In this document: in pieces, positions 8,259 through 18,018 of the stretch | How the letters are laid out: every line of letters begins with the position of its first letter | Numbering within the stretch: position 1 is the first letter of the stretch | From: Paracoccus aestuariivivens | GTDB lineage: Bacteria; Pseudomonadota; Alphaproteobacteria; Rhodobacterales; Rhodobacteraceae | Reading direction: 5' to 3' | Length of the DNA: 64,000 nucleotides | Assembly (NCBI RefSeq): GCF_009711225.1 | Contig: NZ_WMIE01000014.1 | Location: 1-64,000, forward strand | Notes under the pieces: generated by a model | What the model was told of the DNA's origin: nothing | Databases searched by the model: none | Seen by the model: the letters and a program-made list of their open reading frames with translations, nothing else | Translations under genes and position numbers: made by a program

Positions 8259-8732
8259 ATGGCCGTCAAGATTCAGGGACTAACCGATAACGCACGCAAA
8301 ACCGCGATCGCCGAGTTGAATGCACGGCTCGCCGATGCCGTTGCGTTGTCCGCCGCCATCAAGCAGGCGCATTGGAATGTGAAGGGCCGCAATTTCATCG
8401 CGGTGCATGAATTGTTCGACACCACCTTCGGCAATCTGCAGGTCCATGTCGATGAAATGGCCGAGCGGATCCAGATTCTGGACGGGGTCGCTATCGGGAC
8501 GGTCGAGAAAGTGGCGAAGGCCAGCACGCTCAAGGAATATCCGACCGATCTGACCAAGGCCGAAGATCACATCAAGGCCATTTGTGAACGGCTGCGGGAT
8601 TACGGCGCCAGAGTCCGCGCGGCCATTGATACGACCGCCGAGGCAGGCGACGCGAACACCGCCGATCTGTTCACCGGCGCGTCGCGGACGGCCGACAAGG
8701 ATCTGTGGTTTCTGGAAAGTCACCTAGAGTGA
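8259..8732 (+). CDS. dps: Dps, DNA-binding ferritin-like protein
   Basis: Dps proteins form 12-subunit shells that oxidise and store iron and shield DNA in starvation and peroxide stress. The 157-residue sequence has the Dps ferroxidase signature: a His in KQAHWNVKG, then HELFDTTF, then the Asp and Glu of HVDEMAERI. The start at 8259 follows GAAGGAGA; the frame extends further upstream without a binding site. A C-terminal SHLE tail is usual in proteobacterial Dps. It is monocistronic, between two terminators. Confidence 0.93.
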   Translation: MAVKIQGLTDNARKTAIAELNARLADAVALSAAIKQAHWNVKGRNFIAVHELFDTTFGNLQVHVDEMAERIQILDGVAIGTVEKVAKASTLKEYPTDLTKAEDHIKAICERLRDYGARVRAAIDTTAEAGDANTADLFTGASRTADKDLWFLESHLE

Positions 8733-8798
8733 TGGGTGAAACGCGCGGGTGATCGGGGGCCAAGTCCCCGACGCGTGCCCTGAATGCTGAAATCGTTG

Positions 8799-8828
8799 CA
8801 CCCTTCCGCTGTACCGGAGGGGTGTTTT
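8799..8828 (+). terminator. Rho-independent terminator after dps
   Basis: CACCCTTCCG (8799-8808) pairs with CGGAGGGGTG (8815-8824) around a six-base loop, followed by TTTT. Confidence 0.75.
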
Positions 8829-9032
8829 CATTGTCGCTCAGGGGTTTGAATCGCGAACGCCAGACGCCTGAACTGCGTGGATCAAGGGGCAGGTTCGCTT
8901 GGATATTCGCCAAGACCGTTAGACGAAAAATCACGAACAACCACCTTGTCGACAGGACGGCTCCGCCTGATAGGGCTCAGGACACATGGATTTTAGGTTT
9001 CTATCATGATGCAGGCTCCGCAAGGAGACCAG

Positions 9033-9404
9033 ATGAATGAGCAATCTTACTGGCTGAGCATGGCGCAGATGGAGCGCTTACGCCCCTTTTTTCTCAAAAA
9101 GCCAAGGGCACCCGCGCTCCGATGATACGCAGCGTATTGAGTGGGATAATCTTGTTAGATCGCAATTGGTCACGCTGGTGCGATGGGCCAGGGCTACGGC
9201 CCGCACAAGACCCTTTATAATCGCTGGAAGCGTTGGCGCCCGTTACTTCCGTTTCTACGGCCCGACCGAGGCGTTCTTCGAAAATATGTCGGGGCTACCC
9301 GATGTCGAGCGCGTCGGGCGCTCGGAAAGGCTGGGGCAATCTGCCTCATCCTTGTTGCCGTCGTGGCGGAGCAAATGACCGCCCATCCGATGTCGGATCG
9401 TTGA
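9033..9404 (+). pseudogene. Decayed IS5-type transposase
   Basis: Starting at 9033 the frame reads MNEQSYWLSMAQMERLRPFF, the N-terminus typical of IS5-family transposases from Rhodobacteraceae, and then stops at about 9125. The next recognisable piece, YGPHKTLYNRWKRW, appears in another frame from about 9190. The DDE catalytic core that should follow is gone: the frame dissolves into unrelated residues and ends at 9404. It is a frameshifted, truncated relic between dps and the BMP transporter operon. Confidence 0.7.
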
Positions 9405-9463
9405 CACCCTTTACGCCGGTTGAGGCGTAGGTCGGGGCCAACGATCCTGTTTTTGTGGCCGGA

Positions 9464-10540
9464 TTATTTCGGCATCGGGGCGGTGATGCCCTCGACATAG
9501 AAGTTCAGACCGGACAGTTCCTCGTCCGTTGCCTTCTGGCCGTCAGCCAGCCAGTCGCTGCCGTCCTGTTTTTTCAGCGGACCGGTGAAGGGGTGGTGTT
9601 CGCCCGAAGCGATCTTGGCTTTCAGCGCCTCGGCTTCCGCTTTGACTTCCGCAGGTACGGCTTCGGTGATCTCGCCGATCACGACCTCGCCATCGCCGAT
9701 GCCCGCCCAGGTGGCCTCGGATTTCCACGAGCCGTCCAAGGCCTGACCGACGCGCTTGATGTAATAGGGCGCCCAGTTGTCGACGATGGACGAGATGCGC
9801 GGCTTCGGAGCGAAGCTGGACATGTCCGATGCCTGACCGAAGCCAAGCACGCCGGCTTCCTGAGCCTTCGCCAGCGGAGCGGTCGAATCGGTGTGCTGCA
9901 TGAAGACATCGACGCCTTCGGCGATCAGTGCGGCGGCGGCATCGGCCTCTTTCGCGGGATCGAACCAGCTATAGACCCAGACGACTTTCATCTCGACGTC
10001 GGGGTTCACCTTGCGCGCGTGGATGAAGGCCGAGTTGATGCCCTGAATGACCTCGGGGATTGGGAAGGAACCGATATAGCCGATCTTGTTCGACTTGGTC
10101 ATGCGGCCCGCGATGGTGCCGATGACGGCGCGGCCTTCGTAAAAGCGGGCGTCATAGGTCGCGACGTTGTCGGCGCGCTTGTAACCGGTGGCGTGCTCGA
10201 ACTTGATATCGGGGAATTTCTTGGCGACGTTGATGGTCGCGTCCATGAAGCCGAAGCTGGTCGTGAAGATCATCTTGTTGCCGGCAAGCGCCAGTTGGGT
10301 GATCGCGCGCTCGGCGTCGGCGCCTTCCGGAACGCTTTCGATGAAGGTCGTCTCGACCTTGTCGCCATATTCCTTCTCGACCGCCTGACGGGCCAGATCG
10401 TGCTGGAAGGTCCAGCCGCCATCGCCGACCGGACCGACATAGATGAAGCCGATCTTCAGCTTTTCATCCTGCGCGAAGGCCGGAATGGCCGAGGCGGCGA
10501 CCAGCGCGGCGGCGCTGCCAAGTAGGGTTCTGCGGTTCAT
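9464..10540 (-). CDS. BMP-family ABC importer, periplasmic binding protein
   Basis: This 358-residue protein is a BMP/PnrA-type (Bmp family) substrate-binding lipoprotein relative. It has a cleavable signal: NRRTLLG, a hydrophobic stretch, and an AFA-QD-like cleavage site near residue 24. The mature part begins KLKIGFIYVGPVGDGGWTF, the family hallmark, and contains the binding-site segment MQHTDSTAPL. Known members bind purine nucleosides or related ligands. It is last in the operon after the ATPase and two permeases. ATG at 10540 follows AGGAGAGA. The ligand is inferred only from family. Confidence 0.9.
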   Translation of the reverse strand: MNRRTLLGSAAALVAASAIPAFAQDEKLKIGFIYVGPVGDGGWTFQHDLARQAVEKEYGDKVETTFIESVPEGADAERAITQLALAGNKMIFTTSFGFMDATINVAKKFPDIKFEHATGYKRADNVATYDARFYEGRAVIGTIAGRMTKSNKIGYIGSFPIPEVIQGINSAFIHARKVNPDVEMKVVWVYSWFDPAKEADAAAALIAEGVDVFMQHTDSTAPLAKAQEAGVLGFGQASDMSSFAPKPRISSIVDNWAPYYIKRVGQALDGSWKSEATWAGIGDGEVVIGEITEAVPAEVKAEAEALKAKIASGEHHPFTGPLKKQDGSDWLADGQKATDEELSGLNFYVEGITAPMPK

Positions 10541-10571
10541 CACTGTCTCTCCTGTCAGGGATTTTAGCTGC

Positions 10572-11459
10572 TTAGCGCAGCGCGTGGAAAGGCTGCCCGA
10601 GCGAGCCGGGGGTGGCCGTCAGGCCCGAGCGGCCGAACTTCTGGCGTGCCGAGATCAGCACAAGAACAATAATCGTGGCAAGATAGGGGGCCATGCTGAG
10701 CAACTGGACCGGCACAGCAACGCCCGCGGCCTGCAGGCGCAATTGCAGCACCGTGACGCCACCGAAAAGCCATGCCCCCGCCAGAACGCCCCATGGGTTC
10801 CATTGTGCGAAAACGACGATGGCCAGCGCGATCCAGCCCGCGCCGGCGGTCATGCCCTCGGTCCATTGCAGAACGGTCGCGATCGAGATGTAGGCTCCGC
10901 CCAGTCCGGCCATCGCGCCGCCAAAAGCGATAGCGCCGATGCGGACGGTGCGGACGGGATAGCCCAGCCCATGCGCGGCGTCGTGGTTTTCACCGACCGC
11001 GCGCAGGATCAGGCCCGTCCGCGTCCGCATCAGAACCCACCAGACCACCGGTACCATGATCAGACCCAGCCAGATCATCAGGTTCAACCCCAACGGTCCG
11101 ACCATCATCGAGGGCGCTTTGATGCCTTCATAGGGCTTGCCGAACATCGCGGTCAGGCCCAGTCCGAACAGCGTAAGCGCAAGGCCGGTCGCGACCTGAT
11201 TGGACAGCAGATATTGCGTCAGCACGGCAAAGATCGTGGACAGGGCCGCGCCTGCGATTGCGGCGGCGACAAACCCCATTGCGGGGCTGCCGGTCGCATG
11301 GGCCGCGGCAAAGCCCGCCAAGGCTCCGCCGATCATCATCCCCTCGACGCCAAGGTTCAGAACGCCCGCGCGTTCGACCACCAACTCGCCAAGAGCGGCG
11401 AACAGGATCGGGGTTGCGGCCCCGAGCAGCAGCACGAAAACGGCAATCGGATCGATCAT
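10572..11459 (-). CDS. BMP-type ABC importer, permease 2
   Basis: This 295-residue integral membrane protein has about eight hydrophobic helices and belongs to the BPD_transp_2 (LivH/RbsC-like) permease superfamily. The conserved EGMMIGGALAGF segment near residue 40 and GAYISIATVLQWTEGMTAGAGW near 190 are typical of the nucleoside or BMP branch. Its ATG at 11459 overlaps the stop of the partner permease (TGATG), so the two are translationally coupled and probably form a heterodimeric channel. Confidence 0.9.
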   Translation of the reverse strand: MIDPIAVFVLLLGAATPILFAALGELVVERAGVLNLGVEGMMIGGALAGFAAAHATGSPAMGFVAAAIAGAALSTIFAVLTQYLLSNQVATGLALTLFGLGLTAMFGKPYEGIKAPSMMVGPLGLNLMIWLGLIMVPVVWWVLMRTRTGLILRAVGENHDAAHGLGYPVRTVRIGAIAFGGAMAGLGGAYISIATVLQWTEGMTAGAGWIALAIVVFAQWNPWGVLAGAWLFGGVTVLQLRLQAAGVAVPVQLLSMAPYLATIIVLVLISARQKFGRSGLTATPGSLGQPFHALR

Positions 11460-12529
11460 CAGCCGCGCCTCCGGATGCGGTAGCGGGTCAGAATGTCAAA
11501 CCCCAGAATGAAGAACAGCAGCATCCCCTGAAAGACCTGCACGGTCGAGGCGGGCAATTGCAGCATCATCTGCGCCAGTTCGCCACCGATATAGGTCAGC
11601 GCCATCAACAGGCCCGCAAGCAGTATGCCCAAGGGATGCAACCGGCCAAGGAAGGCCACGATGATCGCGGTGAAGCCATAGCCCGAGCCGAAACTTTCGG
11701 TGATCTGGCCTGCGGGTCCGGCGACCTCGAACAGACCGGCCAGCCCCGCCAACGCGCCAGACAGTCCAAGGCAAAGCGCGACCAGCCGCTGGGGGCGCAC
11801 ACCGGCAAAGCGGGCGGCGCGGGGGGCCGCGCCAGCGGTACGGATGCGGAAACCAAGGATGTGGCGCGACATGATGAACCATGTCACCAGCAGCGCAATG
11901 ACGGCGGCGATGACGCCCCAATGCAGACCGGTATTGGCGATCAGTTCCGGATTCGATGCCGAGGGATATTGCTGCAGGTTCCGCGAGCCGGGGAAGTTGA
12001 AACCTTCGGGGTTCTTCATCGGGCCGAATGCCATCCATGCCGCGATTTTCTGCGCGACATAGACCAGCATCAGCGAGACGAGGATCTCGGACGCCCCGAA
12101 CCAGTTGCGTAGCAGCGCGGGGATCATGCCCCAAGCCCAGCCGCCAGCAGCGCCTGCCACGATCATCGCGGGAAAGATCCAGAAGGCCTCATGCGGATAG
12201 GCGGCCAGCGCGACCGCCGCGCCGCAGATCGCGCCGATGATATATTGCCCCTCGGCCCCGATGTTCCAGATGCCCGCGCGGAAACCAAGGGCCAGCCCCG
12301 AGGCGATCAGGATCAGCGGTCCCGCCTTGACCAGCAGTTGCGGGCGCGAATAGCCCGCGGCCGGACCGAAAAGCGGGTCCCAGAAAATCGTGCGGATCGC
12401 GGCGACGGGATCGAATCCCAAGGCAGCAAACAGCAGCCCGCCAACGAACATCGTTGCGATAACAGCAAGGACGGGTGTGACGACCTGCCAGATCAGCGGG
12501 GCGCTTGCCCGCGGCTCAAGCCGGAACAT
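11459..12529 (-). CDS. BMP-type ABC importer, permease 1
   Basis: This 356-residue permease of the BPD_transp_2 superfamily contains about nine to ten hydrophobic segments. The segment NIGAEGQYIIGAICGA near residue 90 is the hallmark of this half. GGAGG at 12535-12539 supports the ATG at 12529 over one 18 bases earlier. The start overlaps the end of the ATPase gene by 14 bases and its stop overlaps the next permease. The layout (ATPase, two unequal permeases, BMP protein) matches nucleoside importers such as NupABC-BmpA. Confidence 0.9.
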   Translation of the reverse strand: MFRLEPRASAPLIWQVVTPVLAVIATMFVGGLLFAALGFDPVAAIRTIFWDPLFGPAAGYSRPQLLVKAGPLILIASGLALGFRAGIWNIGAEGQYIIGAICGAAVALAAYPHEAFWIFPAMIVAGAAGGWAWGMIPALLRNWFGASEILVSLMLVYVAQKIAAWMAFGPMKNPEGFNFPGSRNLQQYPSASNPELIANTGLHWGVIAAVIALLVTWFIMSRHILGFRIRTAGAAPRAARFAGVRPQRLVALCLGLSGALAGLAGLFEVAGPAGQITESFGSGYGFTAIIVAFLGRLHPLGILLAGLLMALTYIGGELAQMMLQLPASTVQVFQGMLLFFILGFDILTRYRIRRRG

Positions 12530-14036
12530 GACCGACCTCCATTCCATGTGCGCCGCCCAGCATCAGGCCGATTTCCTCGATGGTCAGGCCTTCGGTCGGG
12601 CGGGGGGCCGATAGTCGGCCCTCGTTGAGGGCGCAGAAGCGATCGGACAGCTCAAGCAGTTCGTCCAGATCCTGCGAGATGACGATGACGCCCGCGCCCT
12701 TGGCGGCCAGATCCAGCAGCGATTGCCGAATCGAAGCGGCGGCTCCGGCATCGACGCCCCAAGTGGGCTGGTTGACCACCAGAACATTCGGACGTCCCAG
12801 AACCTCGCGGCCGATGACAAATTTTTGCAGGTTGCCGCCGGACAAGGCACCAGCCGCCGTTCCGGGGCCGGGAGTGCGCACGTCAAAGACGCGGATGACC
12901 TCTTCGGCGAAGCGGCGGGCTGCGGCATTGTCGATCATGCCCTTGCGGACGATGTTCTGGCGGGTGCCTGCGGTCAAAAGGGTGTTCTCGGTCAGGCTGA
13001 ACTGAGGCACGGCGGCGTGGCCAAGGCGGTCTTCGGGTGCGGCCAGAAGGCCCGCGCTGCGGCGTGTTTCGGGGCCGGAAAGCGAAAGGTCCGTGCCATC
13101 AAGGGTGATCGTGCCATGTGCCGAGGTGATCTCGCCGGACAGGGCCGACAGCAATTCGTCCTGTCCGTTGCCTGCAACGCCTCCGATGCCAAGAATTTCG
13201 CCCCTGCGCAGTGACAGCGATACATCCTTCAACGCGACGCTTTCGGCAGCGGCGGCGCTGGTCGTCAGCGCCGTGACCGCCAGCACGACCTCGCCGGGAC
13301 TGCGGCCCGAGCGGTCGACGACGCGCATTTCGGCCCCGACCATCATTGCGGCAAGTTCACGGGCAGAATGGGCGCGAGGATCGACCGTGCCGACAACCTT
13401 GCCGTGGCGCAGGATGGTGGCGCGGTCACAGTGACTGCGGATTTCTTCCAGCTTGTGGCTGATATACAGTATCGCGGTTCCGGCAGCGGAAAGCTGGCGC
13501 AGGGTGGCGAACAGGATCTCGGCCTCTTGCGGGGTCAGGACGCTGGTCGGCTCGTCCATGATCAGCAAGCGCGGGTTCTGCAGAAGGCAACGCAGGATCT
13601 CGACGCGTTGGCGTTCGCCCGCGGACAGGGTCGCGACGCGGCGGGCGGGGTTCAGTGGCAGACCATAAGCGTTCGACAGTTCCGCGATGCGACGGGCCAG
13701 TTCCGCGCGGGGCGGGGGATTTTCCATGCCCAAGGCGATGTTTTCCGCGACCGTCAGCGCGTCGAACAGGCTGAAGTGCTGGAAGACCATCGCCACACCC
13801 GCAGCCCGCGCGGCACGCGGATCGGCTGGGGCGTGCGCCGCGCCAAGGAATGCCATATGCCCTTCGTCCGGTCGGACGAGGCCATAGATCATCTTGACGA
13901 GGGTCGATTTACCGGCTCCGTTCTCGCCCAGAAGCGCATGGATCTCGCCAGCGCCGACCGAGAAGCTGATGTCGTCATTGGCGCGCACGCCGGGATAGGT
14001 TTTGCCCAGGCCCTCCGCCCGGAAAACGTCATTCAC
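12516..14036 (-). CDS. BMP-type ABC importer, twin-domain ATPase
   Basis: This 506-residue cytosolic ATPase powers the importer and contains two fused nucleotide-binding domains. The first has Walker A GENGAGKST, signature LSAGERQRVEI and Walker B LLIMDEPTS. The second has the degenerate Walker A GGVAGNGQDE and signature LSGGNLQKF, as is usual in the sugar and nucleoside branch (RbsA/NupA-like), so only one site may hydrolyse ATP. GTG at 14036 is taken as the start because AGAAGG lies upstream and the domain begins directly after; the open frame continues upstream without homology. It is the first gene of a four-gene leftward operon. Confidence 0.9.
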   Translation of the reverse strand: MNDVFRAEGLGKTYPGVRANDDISFSVGAGEIHALLGENGAGKSTLVKMIYGLVRPDEGHMAFLGAAHAPADPRAARAAGVAMVFQHFSLFDALTVAENIALGMENPPPRAELARRIAELSNAYGLPLNPARRVATLSAGERQRVEILRCLLQNPRLLIMDEPTSVLTPQEAEILFATLRQLSAAGTAILYISHKLEEIRSHCDRATILRHGKVVGTVDPRAHSARELAAMMVGAEMRVVDRSGRSPGEVVLAVTALTTSAAAAESVALKDVSLSLRRGEILGIGGVAGNGQDELLSALSGEITSAHGTITLDGTDLSLSGPETRRSAGLLAAPEDRLGHAAVPQFSLTENTLLTAGTRQNIVRKGMIDNAAARRFAEEVIRVFDVRTPGPGTAAGALSGGNLQKFVIGREVLGRPNVLVVNQPTWGVDAGAAASIRQSLLDLAAKGAGVIVISQDLDELLELSDRFCALNEGRLSAPRPTEGLTIEEIGLMLGGAHGMEVGHVPA

Positions 14037-14131
14037 TGTCGCGCGCCTTCTTTGCCCTTTTCTTGCACCTTTAGCGGTTTTCCGCCGAGGAGCAATTGCA
14101 CAGTTGGATAGGTCGGGCCTAGATTGGCGGC

Positions 14132-17100
14132 ATGCCGGAAATTTCACCCCGATTCATCCACCTGCGCACGCATTCCGAACACTCGCTGTTGGAAGGGGCC
14201 GTGCCGGTCAAGAAACTTGCTGATCTTGCAGCACAAAACGGCATGCCCGCCGTTGCGCTGACCGATTCCAACGCGCTGTTCGCGGCGCTGGAATTCTCGG
14301 TCAAGGCACAGGATGCGGGGGTTCAGCCGATCATCGGCTGTCAGGTGACGTTACAGGCCGAGGTCACCGCGCCCGTCGTTCTGCTGGCCCAGAACGAGGC
14401 GGGCTGGCTGAACCTGATGGAGCTTTCGAGCTGCCTTTATCTGCGCGATGATGGCTCGTTGCCGCATGTCACGCTGGATGAACTGGCGACCCGCTCCGAG
14501 GGTCTGATCTGTCTGACCGGCGGCGCGCTTGGGCCCTTGGGGCAACTGGTCGGGCAGAGCCGTTTGCCCGAGGCACGAGCGCTGGCCGAGCGTATGGCCG
14601 CGATGTTCCCGACACGGCTATATGTCGAGTTGCAGCGTCACCGTGACGGCGGCGGATCGCCCGTGGTCGAGGAGGTCGCCTCGGAAGGTGGCATGATCGA
14701 TCTGGCCTATGCGTTGGATCTGCCTCTGGTCGCGACGAATGACGTCTATTTCCCCAAGCCCGAGCTTTACGACGCCCATGACGCGCTGATCTGCATTTCG
14801 GAACGCAGCTATGTCGATCAGACTGCGCCCCGCCGCCGCCTGACACCACAGCATTACTTCAAATCTCCGGCCGAGATGGTGGCGTTGTTCGCCGACCTGC
14901 CGGAGGCGGTCGAGAACACCGTCGAGATCGCGAAACGCTGCGCCTTTGCGGTGAAGAAACACAAGCCGATCCTGCCACGTTTTGCCGATGACGAGGTCGA
15001 GGAGTTGCGCCGTCAGGCGTGGGACGGGCTGCGCGCCCGCCTGAGCGTCATCCCCCATGCCGTCACAGTCGAGGAATACGAAGACCGACTGCGGTTCGAA
15101 CTGGGCATTATCGAGCAGATGGGTTTCCCCGGCTACTTCCTGATCGTGGCCGATTTCATCAAATGGGCCAAGGATCACGGGATTCCGGTCGGGCCGGGGC
15201 GGGGCTCGGGCGCAGGCTCGCTGGTTGCCTATGCGCTGACCATCACCGACCTTGATCCGCTGCGCTACTCGCTGCTTTTCGAACGCTTCCTGAATCCGGA
15301 ACGCGTCTCGATGCCGGACTTCGATATCGATTTCTGCATGGATCGCCGCGAAGAGGTGATCCGCTACGTGCAAGAGAAATATGGCCGCGACAAGGTCGGC
15401 CAGATCATCACCTTCGGCGCGCTTCTGTCCAAAGCAGCGGTGCGCGATGTGGGACGCGTGCTGCAACTGCCTTTCGGTCAGGTGGATCGCCTGTCCAAGA
15501 TGATCCCCGTTGAAGGCGTGAAGCCCGTCAGCGTCACCAAGGCGCTGGCCGATGAGCCACGCCTGCGCGAGGCCGCCAAGGAAGAGGTCGTCGGACGCCT
15601 TCTGGACTATGCGGCGAAGCTGGAAGGCTTGCTCAGGAACGCCTCGACCCATGCGGCGGGCGTGGTGATCGGGGATAGGCCGCTCGACAAGCTGGTGCCG
15701 CTTTACCGCGATCCGGCCTCCGAGATGCCCGCGACCCAGTTCAATATGAAATGGGTCGAAGCAGCGGGCCTCGTGAAGTTCGACTTCCTTGGCCTGAAGA
15801 CGCTTACGGTCATTCAAAACGCAGTGGATCTGATCAACGGGGGCGGGCGGCCTTTGCATGTCGCTGCTAACGGGCGCGTGCTTTACCAGCCCGCCGACGG
15901 GGCCGAGAACCAGATCAACGCCATCCCGCTGGACGACACGCCCAGCTATGAGCTTTTCGCCAGCGCCCGCACGGTCGCGGTGTTTCAGGTCGAAAGCTCG
16001 GGGATGATGGATGCGCTGCGGCGCATGAAGCCCACCTGTATCGAGGATATCGTGGCGCTGGTGGCGCTGTATCGCCCCGGCCCGATGGAGAACATCCCGA
16101 CCTATTGCGAGGTCAAGAACGGGCTGCGCGAACTGGAATCGCTCCATCCCAGCATCGACCCGATTCTGGCCGAGACGCAGGGCATCATCGTCTATCAGGA
16201 ACAGGTGATGCAGATCGCGCAGGTCATGGCGGGCTACTCGCTGGGCGGCGCCGACCTTCTGCGCCGCGCCATGGGCAAGAAGATCGCCGAGGAAATGGCC
16301 AAGGAGCGGCCGAAATTCGTCGAAGGCTCGGTCGCGCATGGCGTCGATCAGAAGAAGGCCGGCGAGGTCTTTGATCTTCTTGAAAAGTTCGCGAATTACG
16401 GCTTCAACAAATCGCATGCCGCCGCCTATGCCGTGGTCAGCTATCAGACCGCATGGCTGAAGGCCAATCACCCGGTCGAGTTCATGGCCGCGGTGATGAA
16501 CTGCGATATCCACCTGACCGACAAGCTGGCCGTCTATAAACGCGAGGCGGACCGCATGGGGATCGAGACGATCCCGCCTTGCGTGAACCGCTCGCTTGCG
16601 ACCTTCAGCGTCAAGGATGGCAAGATTGTCTATGCGCTGGGCGCGCTGAAAGGCGTGGGCGTCGAGGCGATGCGGATGATTGTCGAGGCGCGGGGCGGCA
16701 AGCCCTTCCGCGACCTGCATGACTTCGCGCGCCGCGTCGACATGAAGCGTGTGGGCAAGCGGCCCTTGGAGATGCTGGCCCGTGCAGGGGCCTTCGATCT
16801 TCTCGAGGAAAGCCGCTCCAAGGTCATGAAATCCTTGGACGGTCTGGTGGCATGGTCGGCTGCAGTGCAATCGGCTGCGGCCTCGTCGCAAAGCTCGCTG
16901 TTCGGGGGCGGAGAGGATCTGCCGCCACCGCGTCCGGTCGTCGCGCCACATTGGATGCCCGCCGAGAAGCTGGGTGAGGAACATGCCGCCGTCGGCTTCT
17001 ATCTGTCCGGCCACCCGTTGGACGACTACCTGCCCGCGCTTCGCCGCAAGAACGTCCAGACCTTGGCCGAGGTGACGCAGGCGGCGGCAGACGGCGCGCT

Positions 17101-17602
17101 GGTTGCCTCGCTTGCCGGAACCGTTGCTTTCCGGCAGGAAAAGAAATCCGCGCGTGGCACACGCTTTGCCTTTGTCGGTCTGTCGGACCCGACAGGGCTT
17201 TATGAGGTCACGGTTTTCTCGGACACGCTCGACGCGCATCGTCAGCATCTGGAGCCGGGCGAGAATGTCGTCTTGCAAGTGCAGGTCGAACCCTCAGGCG
17301 ATCAGGTGAAGCTGCTCGCGCGCAGTGTCGTGCCGCTGGAGCAGGCGGTCGCCGATGCCGGTGCGAACCGGTTGGCGATCGAGATCGCTGGCATCGACGC
17401 TGTCCCCGGTATTGCCGAGGCCTTGGCCCGCATTCAGGCCGAAGTCGCGGCCCCCGCCCGCGCCCGTGGTCCGATCACGCTACGGCTGAAGGATGGCGAG
17501 GATCTGGTGGATGTCGAGATCACCGAGGACGCGCCCCTGACCACGCCCGCGCGACAGGCCCTGCGTGTTATCCCCGGTGTGCTTGAGGTGCTGGAGGAAT
17601 AG
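14132..17602 (+). CDS. dnaE: DNA polymerase III alpha subunit
   Basis: DnaE is the replicative polymerase of the chromosome. At 1156 residues it has the usual order: an N-terminal PHP domain (HLRTHSEHSLLEG onward), the polymerase core with catalytic acids in PDFDIDFC (about 394-401), the finger segment with GVVIGDRPL, and a helix-hairpin-helix region after about 780 (AGAFDLLEE). The C-terminus carries an OB fold and tau-binding tail. NKSHAAAYA, a strongly conserved DnaE motif, is present. The gene stands alone, divergent from the ABC operon with about 95 bases between. Confidence 0.97.
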   Translation: MPEISPRFIHLRTHSEHSLLEGAVPVKKLADLAAQNGMPAVALTDSNALFAALEFSVKAQDAGVQPIIGCQVTLQAEVTAPVVLLAQNEAGWLNLMELSSCLYLRDDGSLPHVTLDELATRSEGLICLTGGALGPLGQLVGQSRLPEARALAERMAAMFPTRLYVELQRHRDGGGSPVVEEVASEGGMIDLAYALDLPLVATNDVYFPKPELYDAHDALICISERSYVDQTAPRRRLTPQHYFKSPAEMVALFADLPEAVENTVEIAKRCAFAVKKHKPILPRFADDEVEELRRQAWDGLRARLSVIPHAVTVEEYEDRLRFELGIIEQMGFPGYFLIVADFIKWAKDHGIPVGPGRGSGAGSLVAYALTITDLDPLRYSLLFERFLNPERVSMPDFDIDFCMDRREEVIRYVQEKYGRDKVGQIITFGALLSKAAVRDVGRVLQLPFGQVDRLSKMIPVEGVKPVSVTKALADEPRLREAAKEEVVGRLLDYAAKLEGLLRNASTHAAGVVIGDRPLDKLVPLYRDPASEMPATQFNMKWVEAAGLVKFDFLGLKTLTVIQNAVDLINGGGRPLHVAANGRVLYQPADGAENQINAIPLDDTPSYELFASARTVAVFQVESSGMMDALRRMKPTCIEDIVALVALYRPGPMENIPTYCEVKNGLRELESLHPSIDPILAETQGIIVYQEQVMQIAQVMAGYSLGGADLLRRAMGKKIAEEMAKERPKFVEGSVAHGVDQKKAGEVFDLLEKFANYGFNKSHAAAYAVVSYQTAWLKANHPVEFMAAVMNCDIHLTDKLAVYKREADRMGIETIPPCVNRSLATFSVKDGKIVYALGALKGVGVEAMRMIVEARGGKPFRDLHDFARRVDMKRVGKRPLEMLARAGAFDLLEESRSKVMKSLDGLVAWSAAVQSAAASSQSSLFGGGEDLPPPRPVVAPHWMPAEKLGEEHAAVGFYLSGHPLDDYLPALRRKNVQTLAEVTQAAADGALVASLAGTVAFRQEKKSARGTRFAFVGLSDPTGLYEVTVFSDTLDAHRQHLEPGENVVLQVQVEPSGDQVKLLARSVVPLEQAVADAGANRLAIEIAGIDAVPGIAEALARIQAEVAAPARARGPITLRLKDGEDLVDVEITEDAPLTTPARQALRVIPGVLEVLEE

Positions 17603-18018
17603 GGCCATATCCCGGACCGTCATCGGCGATAAGAGAGCGCAATGACGGACCGGTCCCTAACGGTGTTGACCGTTCTTGACGGGATCAGCGCGCGGGATGA
17701 CGGACATCTGGCGCTGGCGAAGCCATTCCCACCAGCCTTCTGGCTTTGGGATTCAGACTGCAGGCACTCGGCCTTGCAGGCCTAAATCGATGAAGAGATT
17801 GGGCCGGAAGCGTGGCCGATTAGTCAAAGATCAATCAGGAGTATCCACGGCCACGCCGCTAAAGGTTGATCCACTGTGGGATTGTGCGGTCCGCTACTTC
17901 GGCACGCAGAACAACCTATGCGATAAATTAGCTTTAGAATTTGCAACCATTAGGTTCAAATGACCGTGTTACAGCTTGATTCGATAGCAACATTGAAACT
18001 GCGAATACGGAGTGACCA
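17603..18018. other. Less GC-rich spacer without a recognisable gene
   Basis: No frame here has a recognisable family. A 47-codon frame from 17642 and a longer one from 17676 lack any match or good start. Composition becomes visibly more AT-rich from about 17900 up to the start of the pore-forming protein, for example ATAAATTAGCTTTAGAATTT near 17930. This fits a promoter region or the edge of acquired DNA. Confidence 0.5.

Noticed and set aside
14618..17278. 886-codon open frame antisense to dnaE
   Set aside because: Antisense shadow of a core gene with strong third-position GC bias; no family, no plausible start.
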